The notes beneath the pieces are model-generated. The model made no database searches and was not told the origin of the DNA. It saw nothing but the letters and a program-made list of their open reading frames with translations. From Pseudozobellia sp. WGM2 (GTDB lineage: Bacteria > Bacteroidota > Bacteroidia > Flavobacteriales > Flavobacteriaceae): 64,000 bases of DNA. The DNA lies in NCBI RefSeq assembly GCF_017810075.1, contig NZ_JADNYK010000003.1, positions 434,001 to 498,000 of the forward strand, read 5' to 3'. Shown here in pieces: positions 52,680 through 63,200 of this stretch. Position numbers and translations under genes: made by a program. Within the stretch, counting starts at the first letter, position 1. Each line of letters opens with the position of its first letter.

Positions 52680-53969
52680 TTACAATTTGTTTACCACTCT
52701 ATTCAACCTGTAAACAAAAATATAGTATCCTAAAGCAACAAGAGCTATGCAGCCGACGCTTATAATGATTACCACCTTTGCTTCAGCAGCATAACGCTTA
52801 ATGATATTTCCATACATAAAAAATAGAATAGCTGCTGAGATTATCCAATTAAAGTAGCGCCATTTACCCATCACCGGATTATTATTTTTTTTCTCTTTGA
52901 TTTTTTTTCTCTTCAAGGTGATCCATATTCCTGTAAGTACCAAAGCACAAATACCTGCCCCGGCAAAAAACCAAATTACCTTGGTAAGCAAACCTCCCCA
53001 ATAACCAAAATGCAGAGGGTCGGCAATATCATTGAACCACATAAGTGTACTGATATTTTGCGCCTTCTGCACTCCGGTTACTTCATATGTAACGGGGTTT
53101 ATGTAAACCCTATTGGCCCGTTGCCTTACCAAGGGAGCATTACTTGTTCCTCGTAGGTAAATATTACCATCAGGGCTGTTGGGCGGGGTGATACTACCGA
53201 CAATCAACTCTGGTATTTCCCGTTCCGCCAGGGCAACCGCTTGATTATAATCTAACTCGGCATTCGTTTTTGAAATTTCACTTTGGGCATTTAGTTTATT
53301 GACCGGTTGATTCGGGTTAACCTTGACACCTACATCGGCAATATTGGTTCGCTCTATAAAATACCATATACCTGTAATGGAAAATAGAAGTGCAAAGGGA
53401 ATAGACCATAAACCAACCAGTCTATGTAGACTTCTAAAGACCACCAATGTATTTTTTGATTTTTTGAAAGTGAAGAATTTCTTCCACCATTTTTTATAGA
53501 AATACAATGCACTTATCAAAGAAGTCAGTAATAAAAAAGCAAATGCCAGTACCATCAAGTAACCAATTTGGTAAAAGGGAATGAACAAAAAGTAATGTAA
53601 ATCACGAAAAAAACGCTGTATGGTCAAAGCCGCCTCTCCTTGTATTTCGCCTGTATAGGGGTTGGCAAAAACGTACCGCTGCTGTCCATTTTCTTTTTTA
53701 TAGATGATATCGCATAGATAAGGCTCATCCGTTCGCATCCAATAGGTCATATTGGCATGTGGATAAGATTTCCTGAAATTTTCTATAATGGTATTCCTAT
53801 CGATTAAATCCGTTTGCGGTTCCGCCCGAATTTCCTTAATAAAAAGCCAATCGAGCTCATGGCTAAGGGTAGCCACAGTGCCAGAAAAGCATACTATAAA
53901 AAATAGTATACTTAGCTTAACTCCGATCCAACTATGTATATTAAAGAATAGTTTTTTGTTCAGGGCCAT
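52680..53969 (-). CDS. PepSY-domain membrane protein (siderophore/iron reductase-like)
   Basis: A 429-residue protein with four membrane helices: an N-terminal one with FNIHSWIGVKLSILFFIVCFSGTV, two in the middle (LMVLAFAFLLLTSLISALYF; LHRLVGLWSIPFALLFSITGIWYF) and one or more near the C-terminus. PepSY-TM domains lie in between. The conserved histidines in the helices fit the putative cytochrome-like ferric-siderophore reductases beside TonB receptors. It lies two bases after its receptor gene. Confidence 0.85.
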   Translation of the reverse strand: MALNKKLFFNIHSWIGVKLSILFFIVCFSGTVATLSHELDWLFIKEIRAEPQTDLIDRNTIIENFRKSYPHANMTYWMRTDEPYLCDIIYKKENGQQRYVFANPYTGEIQGEAALTIQRFFRDLHYFLFIPFYQIGYLMVLAFAFLLLTSLISALYFYKKWWKKFFTFKKSKNTLVVFRSLHRLVGLWSIPFALLFSITGIWYFIERTNIADVGVKVNPNQPVNKLNAQSEISKTNAELDYNQAVALAEREIPELIVGSITPPNSPDGNIYLRGTSNAPLVRQRANRVYINPVTYEVTGVQKAQNISTLMWFNDIADPLHFGYWGGLLTKVIWFFAGAGICALVLTGIWITLKRKKIKEKKNNNPVMGKWRYFNWIISAAILFFMYGNIIKRYAAEAKVVIIISVGCIALVALGYYIFVYRLNRVVNKL

Positions 53970-53971
53970 AC

Positions 53972-56431
53972 TTAAAAAGTATACGATACAGTGGCCATAA
54001 TATTTCTTGGCTTGCCCGGGAAAGCTCTTAAAAAGTCATACCCCCCAACCCAATGCGTTTTATCAAAAATATTATTGGCGTTCAACTGTATCTGAAATTT
54101 ATCGACGTTGTAATAAATGGCAGCGTTTACCAATCCATAACTAGGAAAGACCGGTATTAACTCAGGGTTTCTAACAATAGAGCCATTGCGTTCGCTAACA
54201 TAATCATATCCCAGACCAAAGCCCAAGCCGCTAAAACTACCTTCATTGATTACATATTTGCTCCAAACATTAAAGGTATTTCTAGGAGCGTTGGGTTTTT
54301 GGTCACCAAAAATAGCCAAGGTGCCTTCATCTGCTGTGGTGAAAAAAGCATCGTTGTAAGCATAGTTCAAAATAACACTCCAATTACTGGCCAATTTACC
54401 ATAAACATCTATTTCGACACCTCTGGACTTCTCTTCACCGATTTGCTCTAACCTATCAGAATTGCCGGAGTCGTTGGCATTGTATAAAGCCCCTTTTTGG
54501 GTAAGGTCATAAAAGGCTACGGTTGCACTAAGTCTCTTATTGAACCATTCAGACTTTGCGCCGACTTCAAAAAGCTCACTGTTCAAAGGATCAAAAGGTC
54601 CGCCTGCTTCAGGGTTGTTGATGGTTGTTGCGGTTTGCGGCTGGTAGCCTTTAACCCAAGTACCGTAAACATTAATATTAGGTGTTGCTTTATATACAGC
54701 TCCGACCCTTGGAATCAAAGCATCTTGCTTAACTTTCTCTTCGTCGGTGGTGTTATAATTTAGATAATCATAAAAAGTATCATAACGAAGGCCAAGCAAA
54801 AGGTCAAATTTCTTATAACTAAATTGGTTCTGCAGGTATGCTCCATGATTTACCTGTTTATAAGGCGTGTAATTACTAACACTGAACACATAGTTGCTCA
54901 TATCCCTCATGGCATTACCATTAGGCGAGGTCAAATCGAACGGCTTTACATTCGCCACAGGGTTGCCATCGTCATCAAGCACATAATTATCGATATTGAC
55001 AAGGTTGAAGGAATTGGTGGCCGTACCATTTTTCAAGAGGTAGGCCGCGGCTTCCAGTTGAGAACCTCCTGGTCCCAACTCCTGTTGAAAATAATCGTAT
55101 CCTACTAAAAGCTTATTTTTTACTTCCCCAAGATCAAGGTCGTAATTGATATAATTACTTATATTTTGATTGTTCCACGAACGCTTTCTTTCAAAAGTTC
55201 GCATGGCGACTCTGGTAATATCCTCTGTACCGTCTCCCAATGCCCAAAATGCGTTCGCAGTACGGTGTTCCCTTAGGTCTTCGTCATATGCTGAATTCAA
55301 ATAGGTACTGTTAAAACTTAGCTCATCGGTAAATTTGTGCTGAAATGAAATGGTTACATTGAGATTTTGTTCATTTAGGTAATCGTTAATGGCACTTAAA
55401 GAAGTTGTAATAGGAGTAGAAAATAAGTCTCCATCACCAAATACAGCTTGTCCACGATCTAACCTACCCTTAGAGTCTTGAAAAACAATATCAAAATTCA
55501 AACTGGTTTTATCACTGGGGATAAAAGAAAAAGAGGGGGCAATTACTAGATTTTTTGAAAACTGAAGGTCCCTGAAACCATCTGAGTTCTCATACCCTAC
55601 GTTTAACCGGTACAATAGCTTTTTATTTGGGGTCATAGGTCCTGTGAAATCGGCCAACAACCGAAAAGTATTAAAACTTCCCATACTGGTGCTTATAGAT
55701 TGTTTTTGCTCGTAAAGTGGTTTTTTAGTTACGCTGTTGATGGTACCGCCCGGTGAAGAATTACCAAATAACGCCGAAGCGGGGCCTTTAATGACCTCTA
55801 CACGTTCTATATGCGGAATTAATTGCTGTCTCCAAAAGCTGGTCATCATTCTAGACCCATTGATTAAGATACTAGAGTTTTGTTGACCTTGCACTCGAAA
55901 CCCCCTAATTGTCAGGTCATTATAAAATGAAAATTGATTAACGCCGCTCACGTTTTTCACCACCTCATTGACTGTATAGGCTGCCTGATCTAAAATCACT
56001 TCCTTAGTTACGTAAGAGACCGATTGAGGAACATCTACCAATTTGGTAGCTGATTTAGTAGCCACAAAAGAGTTGGTATTCTTGTATCCTTGCTCTAACC
56101 TACCGATTATTTCAACCTCTTGCAACTGTTCTGCTGATGGAACTAAAGTAAAATTGAAGGTTGAGCTTGCGTTCGAAAGGGATACTTGGCTAGCTTGCGT
56201 TTCATACCCAATATAGCTTACCGAAATACTATATTCCCCAGTGGAAAGGTTTTCAAAATAAAAATAACCATCAAAATTGGTGGTAACCCCGTTCTTATTA
56301 TCAAGAACTACATTGGCCCCTGCCAATGGTGCTCCCTTATCGTCGGTTACTTTTCCTTTTAAAGTAGTCTGTGCCACTATATTGCTTAGGCTTACAAGAA
56401 ACAATCCCATCGCGAGAATTGCATTTTTCAT
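53972..56431 (-). CDS. TonB-dependent siderophore receptor
   Basis: An 819-residue outer-membrane receptor. Signal peptide (FLVSLSNIVAQ), carboxypeptidase-regulatory domain (LKGKVTDDKGAPLAGANVV), plug with DVPQSVSYVTKEVILDQ, SSILINGSRM and IERVEVIKGPASALFGNSSPGG, and a barrel ending MATVSYTF. The plug features fit the siderophore (FoxA/FhuA-like) class. It forms a two-gene iron-uptake operon with the PepSY protein. The start is ATG at 56431; an in-frame start at 56458 is less likely. A Fur box was not confirmed in the 263-base upstream gap, which holds only the terminator at 56643-56678. Confidence 0.93.
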   Translation of the reverse strand: MKNAILAMGLFLVSLSNIVAQTTLKGKVTDDKGAPLAGANVVLDNKNGVTTNFDGYFYFENLSTGEYSISVSYIGYETQASQVSLSNASSTFNFTLVPSAEQLQEVEIIGRLEQGYKNTNSFVATKSATKLVDVPQSVSYVTKEVILDQAAYTVNEVVKNVSGVNQFSFYNDLTIRGFRVQGQQNSSILINGSRMMTSFWRQQLIPHIERVEVIKGPASALFGNSSPGGTINSVTKKPLYEQKQSISTSMGSFNTFRLLADFTGPMTPNKKLLYRLNVGYENSDGFRDLQFSKNLVIAPSFSFIPSDKTSLNFDIVFQDSKGRLDRGQAVFGDGDLFSTPITTSLSAINDYLNEQNLNVTISFQHKFTDELSFNSTYLNSAYDEDLREHRTANAFWALGDGTEDITRVAMRTFERKRSWNNQNISNYINYDLDLGEVKNKLLVGYDYFQQELGPGGSQLEAAAYLLKNGTATNSFNLVNIDNYVLDDDGNPVANVKPFDLTSPNGNAMRDMSNYVFSVSNYTPYKQVNHGAYLQNQFSYKKFDLLLGLRYDTFYDYLNYNTTDEEKVKQDALIPRVGAVYKATPNINVYGTWVKGYQPQTATTINNPEAGGPFDPLNSELFEVGAKSEWFNKRLSATVAFYDLTQKGALYNANDSGNSDRLEQIGEEKSRGVEIDVYGKLASNWSVILNYAYNDAFFTTADEGTLAIFGDQKPNAPRNTFNVWSKYVINEGSFSGLGFGLGYDYVSERNGSIVRNPELIPVFPSYGLVNAAIYYNVDKFQIQLNANNIFDKTHWVGGYDFLRAFPGKPRNIMATVSYTF

Positions 56432-56642
56432 AATTTGGTGTGTTAAAATTTTTGGCAAAAGTACATTACAAAATGGTTTATTTAGACTAAATATAAATAA
56501 TTTTTCAATCCTTAGCGTTTGAAGAGAGAGAAAAACTACCTAACAATCTCGTACAGTGAAAAATAGTAGCCAAAAAAAAATAACTGGAAAAAAATAGCCG
56601 ATCAAACTAAGCAAATGACCAAGATTTTAATGAAGAAACAAA

Positions 56643-56678
56643 TAAAAACCTGCTAAAGCTCAAAAGCCCTAGCAGGTT
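56643..56678 (-). terminator. Rho-independent terminator of the lipocalin-like gene
   Basis: Arms AACCTGCTA (56647-56655) and TAGCAGGTT (56670-56678), read on the minus strand with a TTTTTATT tail. Confidence 0.8.
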
Positions 56679-56722
56679 GTATACTTACTATAGAACTGAT
56701 CAAGTCTCGCTTGACCATCTGA

Positions 56723-57154
56723 TTATTTCTTTTTATAAACACTTTTAGACGTCCACGTCTCTCCATCATATTCCTCTTCAAAAGTAATGGTCAGTTGATT
56801 GCCAGAAATCGAGTAATCGGTAACGATCACAATACTTCCCTCAGAAATCGACAATTTACCCGACGAAGGAATCGACCAAGTACCTGTAGAAGAATCATCA
56901 TCTACTACGCATTCATTCTCATTACCCTCGGCAGGGTCGTAGTCCACAAATTCATATACTCCATCAGATTTAAAAATAATGGTTTCTTCCAATTCGCAGT
57001 TGTCAAGCTCATAAGGTTCTCCATTATCATATTCAGCGGTAAGTTGCCAAGAACCCATTAATGAACTTTCTGCACTATCTGCACTATCATCATCGCTGCA
57101 TGACGAAAATAGACCAAGGACAATCGCGCTTAATAAAATGAAACTTTTTTTCAT
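56723..57154 (-). CDS. Lipocalin-like small lipoprotein
   Basis: A 143-residue protein with a signal peptide and lipobox SSC (Cys19) followed by SDDDS, typical of Bacteroidota surface lipoproteins. The mature part resembles lipocalin-like domain_4 proteins (LMGSWQLTAEYDNGEPYELDNC, TIIFKSDGVYEF, GTWSIPSSGKLSI). Cysteines in DNC and NECV may form a disulfide. Function unknown. The ATG at 57154 is chosen since it begins the signal peptide. Confidence 0.78.
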   Translation of the reverse strand: MKKSFILLSAIVLGLFSSCSDDDSADSAESSLMGSWQLTAEYDNGEPYELDNCELEETIIFKSDGVYEFVDYDPAEGNENECVVDDDSSTGTWSIPSSGKLSISEGSIVIVTDYSISGNQLTITFEEEYDGETWTSKSVYKKK

Positions 57155-57217
57155 AAGGTAATAGTTTGGGGTTTTTATTTTTTGATTTTTAACAAAACGG
57201 ACCATTTCTTGTTTTAT

Positions 57218-57225
57218 TACTTTTG
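57218..57225 (+). promoter_or_regulatory. -7 element directly before pdeM
   Basis: TACTTTTG fits TAnnTTTG. Its end is six bases before the ATG at 57232, so transcription would begin at or next to the start codon. Confidence 0.5.
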
Positions 57226-57231
57226 CGCCTT

Positions 57232-57864
57232 ATGGTGCAATCTTTGAAAATAAACGATCAGCGCTTTACCCTGCACTATTCAGGCTCGGTGTTTTGGGAA
57301 GAGAAATCAACACTTTTGATTAGCGACGTTCATTTGGGCAAGGTTTCACATTTCAGGAAATTCGGTGCTGCGGTGCCAAAGTATGCGGTATACAAAAACT
57401 TTCGGTTACTTGATGAGCTCGTTGATGTATATCAACCTTTCAATATTTGTTTTTTAGGAGATTTATTTCACTCATCGTTAAACAAAGAATGGGTGCTTTT
57501 TGAAAATTGGGTTTCTAAAACTCCAGCCAAAATCACATTAATAACTGGTAATCATGATATTATCGCACCTGAAAAGTTTGAATCTCTAGAAATAGACCAA
57601 TTTGAAGAATTAGAGGTCGATAATTTTTTATTGACCCATCATCCTGAAGAAAGAAACGGCCTTTTTAACTTTTGCGGCCATATTCACCCTGCAATCAAAA
57701 TGAAGGGTTTTGGGCGGCAGCACCTTCGACTACCCTGCTTCTATAAAACGGAAACCCAATTAATTTTGCCTGCCTTCGGCGAATTTACCGGTACTTACGT
57801 TTTACAGCCCAATGAAAAAGACGAAATATTTGTAATAGCCGATCAACAGGTAATCAAAGTGTAA
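57232..57864 (+). CDS. pdeM: Ligase-associated DNA damage response phosphoesterase PdeM
   Basis: A 210-residue calcineurin-like metallophosphoesterase. Metal motifs are ISDVHLGK, FLGDLFHS, ITGNHD, THHPEE and CGHIHP, in order. It belongs to the fourth family of the ligase-associated repair system (MPE/PdeM), usually next to the helicase. Here it lies 4.6 kb away, across the iron-uptake pair and a lipoprotein gene, all on the opposite strand. ATG at 57232 is preferred over TTG at 57223, which overlaps the -7 element. Confidence 0.9.
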   Translation: MVQSLKINDQRFTLHYSGSVFWEEKSTLLISDVHLGKVSHFRKFGAAVPKYAVYKNFRLLDELVDVYQPFNICFLGDLFHSSLNKEWVLFENWVSKTPAKITLITGNHDIIAPEKFESLEIDQFEELEVDNFLLTHHPEERNGLFNFCGHIHPAIKMKGFGRQHLRLPCFYKTETQLILPAFGEFTGTYVLQPNEKDEIFVIADQQVIKV

Positions 57865-57962
57865 AAAAGAGGTTCCCCTATTTCTAAAAGGCTCCTTTTT
57901 TTACGGGATGCCATTCAAAAGAATCGATTTCTCAAATTACATTTGATGTAATTCAATCTACA

Positions 57963-58763
57963 ATGGTAAAAAAACTATCTATCATCAACCTCTGTTCGGT
58001 AATTCTAGTTGTTCTAGTAAATTACCTTTCTCAAGCCTTACGTCTTAATGACACTACTATAGGGGAAATGAGCGCGAGATATGATAACCTTTTCACCCCC
58101 GCAGGTTATGCTTTCGCTATCTGGGGGCTCATTTATATAGGTTTGTTCGCTTTCGCTATTTTTCAAATTAAACGTGCTCATCAAGAAGATAAGGAGACCA
58201 ATTTTATAGTGCAGACCGGTTATTGGTTCGCAACTGTAAATTTATTGAATACAGCTTGGGTTTTTGCTTTTCTATATGACTATATAGGAATTTCCGTATT
58301 GATTATGCTCGGTATTCTATACGCATTGATTCAAATAATCTTGAAAACCAACATGGAACGTTGGGATGCGCCCATAGGAATCATTGCTTTCGTTTGGTGG
58401 CCCATTTGTATCTATTCCGGTTGGATAAGCGTCGCAACCATAGCCAATGTTTCTGCCTATTTAACCAAACTTGGTTGGAACGGCGGGCCACTTTCCGAAG
58501 AAACTTGGACCATCATTATGATATTGGCTGCCGTAGTCATTAATTTACTCATCATTCTAAAGAGAAATATGCGGGAGTTTGCGCTAGTGGGCGTTTGGGC
58601 ATTGACGGCTATTTTCATACGTCATGAAACCAACATTCCCAGTATTGCCTTCACCGCACTTGGCGGGGCTATTCTTCTATTTATTGCCTCAGGAATCCAC
58701 GCTTTTAAAAACCGTGCTACAAGTCCGGTTGAAAAATGTAAAGAGCGTTGGGGACTAAAATAA
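57963..58763 (+). CDS. TspO/MBR-related tryptophan-rich membrane protein
   Basis: A 266-residue membrane protein with about seven hydrophobic helices and many Trp. Motifs include LFTPAGYAFAIWGLIYIGL and TAWVFAFLYD, which resemble TspO sequences (FxPPxWxFxxVWxxLY-type). It is longer than the typical 5-helix TspO. Ligand binding to tetrapyrrole or sterol is not shown. Convergent with the oxidoreductase gene with one base between them. Confidence 0.8.
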   Translation: MVKKLSIINLCSVILVVLVNYLSQALRLNDTTIGEMSARYDNLFTPAGYAFAIWGLIYIGLFAFAIFQIKRAHQEDKETNFIVQTGYWFATVNLLNTAWVFAFLYDYIGISVLIMLGILYALIQIILKTNMERWDAPIGIIAFVWWPICIYSGWISVATIANVSAYLTKLGWNGGPLSEETWTIIMILAAVVINLLIILKRNMREFALVGVWALTAIFIRHETNIPSIAFTALGGAILLFIASGIHAFKNRATSPVEKCKERWGLK

Positions 58764-58764
58764 A

Positions 58765-60114
58765 CTACACCATACTTTTTACGTCGTTGACCCAAGAGGG
58801 GTAAGTGAAGACTGTGCCCTGTAGTTCATCGGCAGTCATACCTTGATTAATGGCCATCGCAAAAATGTTTATGGTTTCCCCAGCTTCAGGGCTCAAAATA
58901 TGTGCCCCCACAATTTCTTCCGTACGTTCGTTCAAAATTATTTTGTAGCGATAACACGGGGCATTAATTCGTTTGGCATTAAACCAGTTTTTAGCATTGC
59001 CTTCCTTGATCAAAATATTCTTGTACCGTTTTTTAGCTTCCTCTTCGCTGTAACCCACCGAAGCCAAATTGGGCAATGTAAAGACTACTGATGGAATAAC
59101 CGGAGTCTTTAGCTTTTTTTGATTTCCATTAATGATATTTTTAGAGACCACATAACCTTCCCGACCTGAAAGAGGTGTTAACGGGAGTCCGTTATCTGAT
59201 ACATCGCCGCAGGCATATACATTCTTATTGGTCTTACTCTGCAAGTAACTGTTCACAGCTATGCCATTATCATTAAATTCAACACTTCCTTTTTCTAAAT
59301 CTAACTCAGAGATTGCCGGCACCCTACCTGCCGTATTGAAAACCATGCGTGCCTTTAATGAATTGCTTTTTCCGTCTTTTTCATAGGCGACCTTAAAGTT
59401 CTTTCGCAGTTTCTTGACCGATTGCAACTGTGCGCCAAAAACAAAATCAATGCCGATTTTTTTCGAGTATTTCGTAAGCTCTTCCACCAAATCAGGATCA
59501 AAAGCCGTTAATGGTCTTTTTTCTACATCGATTATGGTCACATCGACACCCGCTCGGGCTGCCATATGTGCGAATTCCATACCGATATAGCCCGCACCTA
59601 TAAAAACTATTTTCTTGGGCAGCTTTTTTAGATTTAAAAAATCATCGCTTGTTTTGAAGTGTTTACCGCCTTTTACCGCCAATTTTCGCGGCACAAGACC
59701 TGTGGCAACTACTATTTTATTCGCTTTAATGGTCTTACCCTCAACGAAAAGCATGTCTTTGTCTAAAAATTTAGGCGACTGGTGGTAAAGTTTAATTCCG
59801 GCATCTCTTAATTTCTCTTCTGTAGACGCAGGCACCGCCTTGGTGAAATTCTGTTTGTATTTTTGAAGTTCGGCCCAATCAATTTTGAGCTCTTTTCGAA
59901 TGCCTTTGCCTTTAAGGTTTTGAGCAGCTTCTAACACCTCTGTGGCGCCCAAAAGCACTTTCTTCGGATCACACCCTCTATTAGCACAGACACCACCAAA
60001 CTCACGAATGTCGGCAATTGCCACTTTAAGCCCTGCCTTCGAACTGTTCATCGCTACGGTTTGCCCTGCAATTCCGCTGCCTATTACAAACACATCATAT
60101 TCCTTGTTTTTCAT
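58765..60114 (-). CDS. FAD-dependent pyridine nucleotide-disulfide oxidoreductase
   Basis: A 449-residue flavoprotein of the glutathione/mercuric/dihydrolipoyl reductase class. FAD site VFVIGSGIAGQT, redox pair C-x4-C in GGVCANRGCDPKK, NAD(P) site IVFIGAGYIGMEFA and C-terminal dimer domain. It is not clearly any one of glutathione, mercuric or lipoamide reductase, as no partner genes are near. The ATG at 60114 removes an unlikely 39-residue leader present in the longer frame. Confidence 0.88.
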   Translation of the reverse strand: MKNKEYDVFVIGSGIAGQTVAMNSSKAGLKVAIADIREFGGVCANRGCDPKKVLLGATEVLEAAQNLKGKGIRKELKIDWAELQKYKQNFTKAVPASTEEKLRDAGIKLYHQSPKFLDKDMLFVEGKTIKANKIVVATGLVPRKLAVKGGKHFKTSDDFLNLKKLPKKIVFIGAGYIGMEFAHMAARAGVDVTIIDVEKRPLTAFDPDLVEELTKYSKKIGIDFVFGAQLQSVKKLRKNFKVAYEKDGKSNSLKARMVFNTAGRVPAISELDLEKGSVEFNDNGIAVNSYLQSKTNKNVYACGDVSDNGLPLTPLSGREGYVVSKNIINGNQKKLKTPVIPSVVFTLPNLASVGYSEEEAKKRYKNILIKEGNAKNWFNAKRINAPCYRYKIILNERTEEIVGAHILSPEAGETINIFAMAINQGMTADELQGTVFTYPSWVNDVKSMV

Positions 60115-60249
60115 ATCGGTCGTTCTTAAAACCAGGCTTCGCCCATTTTTTTTAAATATACACCTGCTTTGGGCAAGTTGCAGCTTTTTCGAGGCACTTT
60201 GTAACCCGATTTCATTAAAAATGAATGGCATCGATTTAACAGGTATGCT

Positions 60250-60257
60250 TATCTTTG
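60250..60257 (+). promoter_or_regulatory. -7 element of mfd
   Basis: TATCTTTG fits TAnnTTTG, ending 19 bases before the TTG at 60276. It overlaps the alternative TTG at 60255, so that start is rejected. Confidence 0.5.
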
Positions 60258-60275
60258 CAATTCAAAATTTTACGG

Positions 60276-63200
60276 TTGACCCAAATTACTATCCAACAAC
60301 TGTTCGCGCAGTCTCCGAAAACACGGAAACTAGGGGAAGCTATTTCCCAAGGTCAAGGAACGACCGTAATAAACGGGCTTACAGGATCTTCGCTCTCGTT
60401 CACACTTTCCGAAACCTTCAAGCAGTCGAACAGACCCTTTCTTCTTATTTTTAATGATAAGGAAGAAGCGGCCTATTACCTTAACGACCTAGAGCAGCTA
60501 GTTGGTGATGAAGATGTTTTATTCTACCCGGGAAGCTACCGTAGACCCTACCAAATAGAAGAAACCGACAATGCCAACGTTCTTTTAAGGGCCGAAGTAC
60601 TCAATCGTATCAATTCTAGAAAAAAGCCCGCGATAATCGTCACCTACCCAGATGCTCTTTTCGAAAAAGTGGTCACAAGAAAAGAACTTCAGAAAAACAC
60701 CCTGCAAATAAAACTTGATGACACCCTTTCATTAGATTTTTTTAATGAAGTACTGTTCGAATACAAATTTAAAAGGGTCGATTTCGTTACTGAACCCGGT
60801 GAGTTTTCGGTGCGGGGTGGTATAGTCGATGTCTTTTCGTTTTCGCATGATGAACCATACCGAATTGAATTTTTCGGCGATGAGGTAGATAGCATCAGAA
60901 CTTTTGATCTAGAAACTCAACTTTCTACTGATAAAGTGAAAAAAATTAGCATCATACCCAATGTAGCAAATAAATTTCTTGAAGAAAAAAGAGAAGGTTT
61001 TCTTAAATATATAGCACCGGAAACTACTATTTTCATCAAGAATGTCGATTTTATTTTTGATCGACTCAGTGATTTATTCAGAAAGGCTGGAGAAGCGTTC
61101 GCCAAACTTTCAAGCGACATAAAGCATGCCGTACCTGAAGAACTTTTCATGAATGCCGAGGGTTTTAAAAAACAACTTGAAGGGTTCGGATTGCTTACTA
61201 TGGATGCTTCCGCAGAATTCGTCAAGCAGAGCATAACGAATACAATAGTATTTCAGACCAAGCCTCAACCTTCTTTCAATAAAAAGTTCAATCTGCTTAT
61301 TGAAAATCTTAATGATCTTAAGGCACAAGGTTATACCAACTATATTTTTTGTGCCAGTGAGCAGCAGGCCAAACGGTTTCATGCCATATTTGAAGATATT
61401 AGCAGTAAGGTTCACTATGAAACCCAAGTGCTTCCCTTATTTCAAGGGTTTATCGACGATGACCTAAAAATAGTCTGTTATACCGATCATCAAATCTTTG
61501 AACGCTATCATAAATTCCATCTAAAAAATGGTTACGCCAAAAAGCAAGCCATTACGCTGAAGGAACTGAACAAGCTTGAAATCGGAGATTATGTTACCCA
61601 TATCGACCATGGTATCGGCAAGTTTGGCGGACTTCAAAAAATAGATGTTGAAGGCAAAAAACAAGAAGCCATTAAATTAATGTACGGTGAGCGTGATATT
61701 CTGTATGTTAGTATTCATTCGCTACATAAAATTTCAAAGTTCAACGGAAAAGATGGCGCGGCCCCAAAAATCTTCAAACTAGGCTCTTCCGCTTGGAAAA
61801 AGCTGAAGCAAAAGACCAAGACCCGCGTCAAGAAAATAGCCTTTGACCTTATCAAAATTTATGCTAAAAGAAGACTTGAAAAAGGTTTTCAATACGACCC
61901 CGACAGCTACCTTCAAAACGAACTTGAAGCTTCGTTTATTTATGAAGATACGCCCGATCAAGGTAAGGCGACAGAAGATGTAAAAAGAGACATGGAAAGT
62001 GAACGCCCGATGGATAGGCTTATCTGTGGCGATGTAGGCTTTGGTAAAACCGAGGTAGCCATTCGTGCGGCCTTTAAGGCGGTTGATAATGGCAAACAGG
62101 TGGCAGTACTTGTGCCCACCACTATTCTAGCCTTTCAACACCACCGAACTTTTTCGGAGCGTCTTAAGGAGATGCCGGTTACCGTAGATTATCTAAACAG
62201 GTTCAGAACGGCTAAAGAACGAAGGGAAACCCTTGAAAATTTGGCTTCGGGCAAAGTTGATATCATCATTGGCACGCATCAATTGGTAAACAAAAATGTT
62301 CAATTCAAAGACCTCGGCTTGTTGATTGTTGATGAAGAACAAAAATTCGGGGTTGCTGTTAAAGACAAATTGAAGTCTATAAAAGAAAATGTCGACGTGC
62401 TCACACTTACGGCTACACCTATACCGCGTACCCTGCAATTTAGCCTTATGGCGGCCAGAGACTTATCGGTTATCAATACTGCACCACCCAACCGCTACCC
62501 TATCGAAAGCAGGGTCATTCGATTTAGTGAAGAAATTATGCGCGATGCCATCAGTTACGAAATTGAACGTGGCGGGCAAGTATTCTTTATTCATAATCGA
62601 ATTGAGAATATTAAAGAAGTGGCCGGTATGATTCAACGCTTGGTACCCGACGCAAAAGTAGGCATTGGGCATGGGCAAATGGATGGTAAAAAACTTGAAG
62701 CCCTCATGCTAGGCTTTATTAACGGGGAGTTCGATGTCCTAGTTTCGACAACCATAGTTGAAAGCGGACTTGACGTTACCAATGCAAATACCATTTTTAT
62801 AAACAATGCCAATAATTTTGGTCTGAGCGACCTGCATCAAATGCGTGGTCGTGTAGGTCGAAGCAATAAGAAGGCTTTTTGCTTTTTTATTACTCCACCA
62901 TACGAGGTAATGACCCCAGATGCCAGAAAACGGATCGAAGCCCTAGAACAGTTTACAGAATTGGGCAGCGGTTTTAATATTGCCATGAAAGATTTAGAGA
63001 TTCGTGGCGCGGGTGACCTACTAGGGGGCGAGCAAAGTGGATTCATCAACGAAATCGGTTTTGAAACCTACCAAAAAATTCTGGCCGAGGCCATTGACGA
63101 ACTGAAGGAAAACGAATTTAAAGACCTATATGAAGAAGTTGAAGGACATCATGAAAAGGTCTTCGTAAAGGAAACGCAAATCGATACCGATTTCGAGTTA

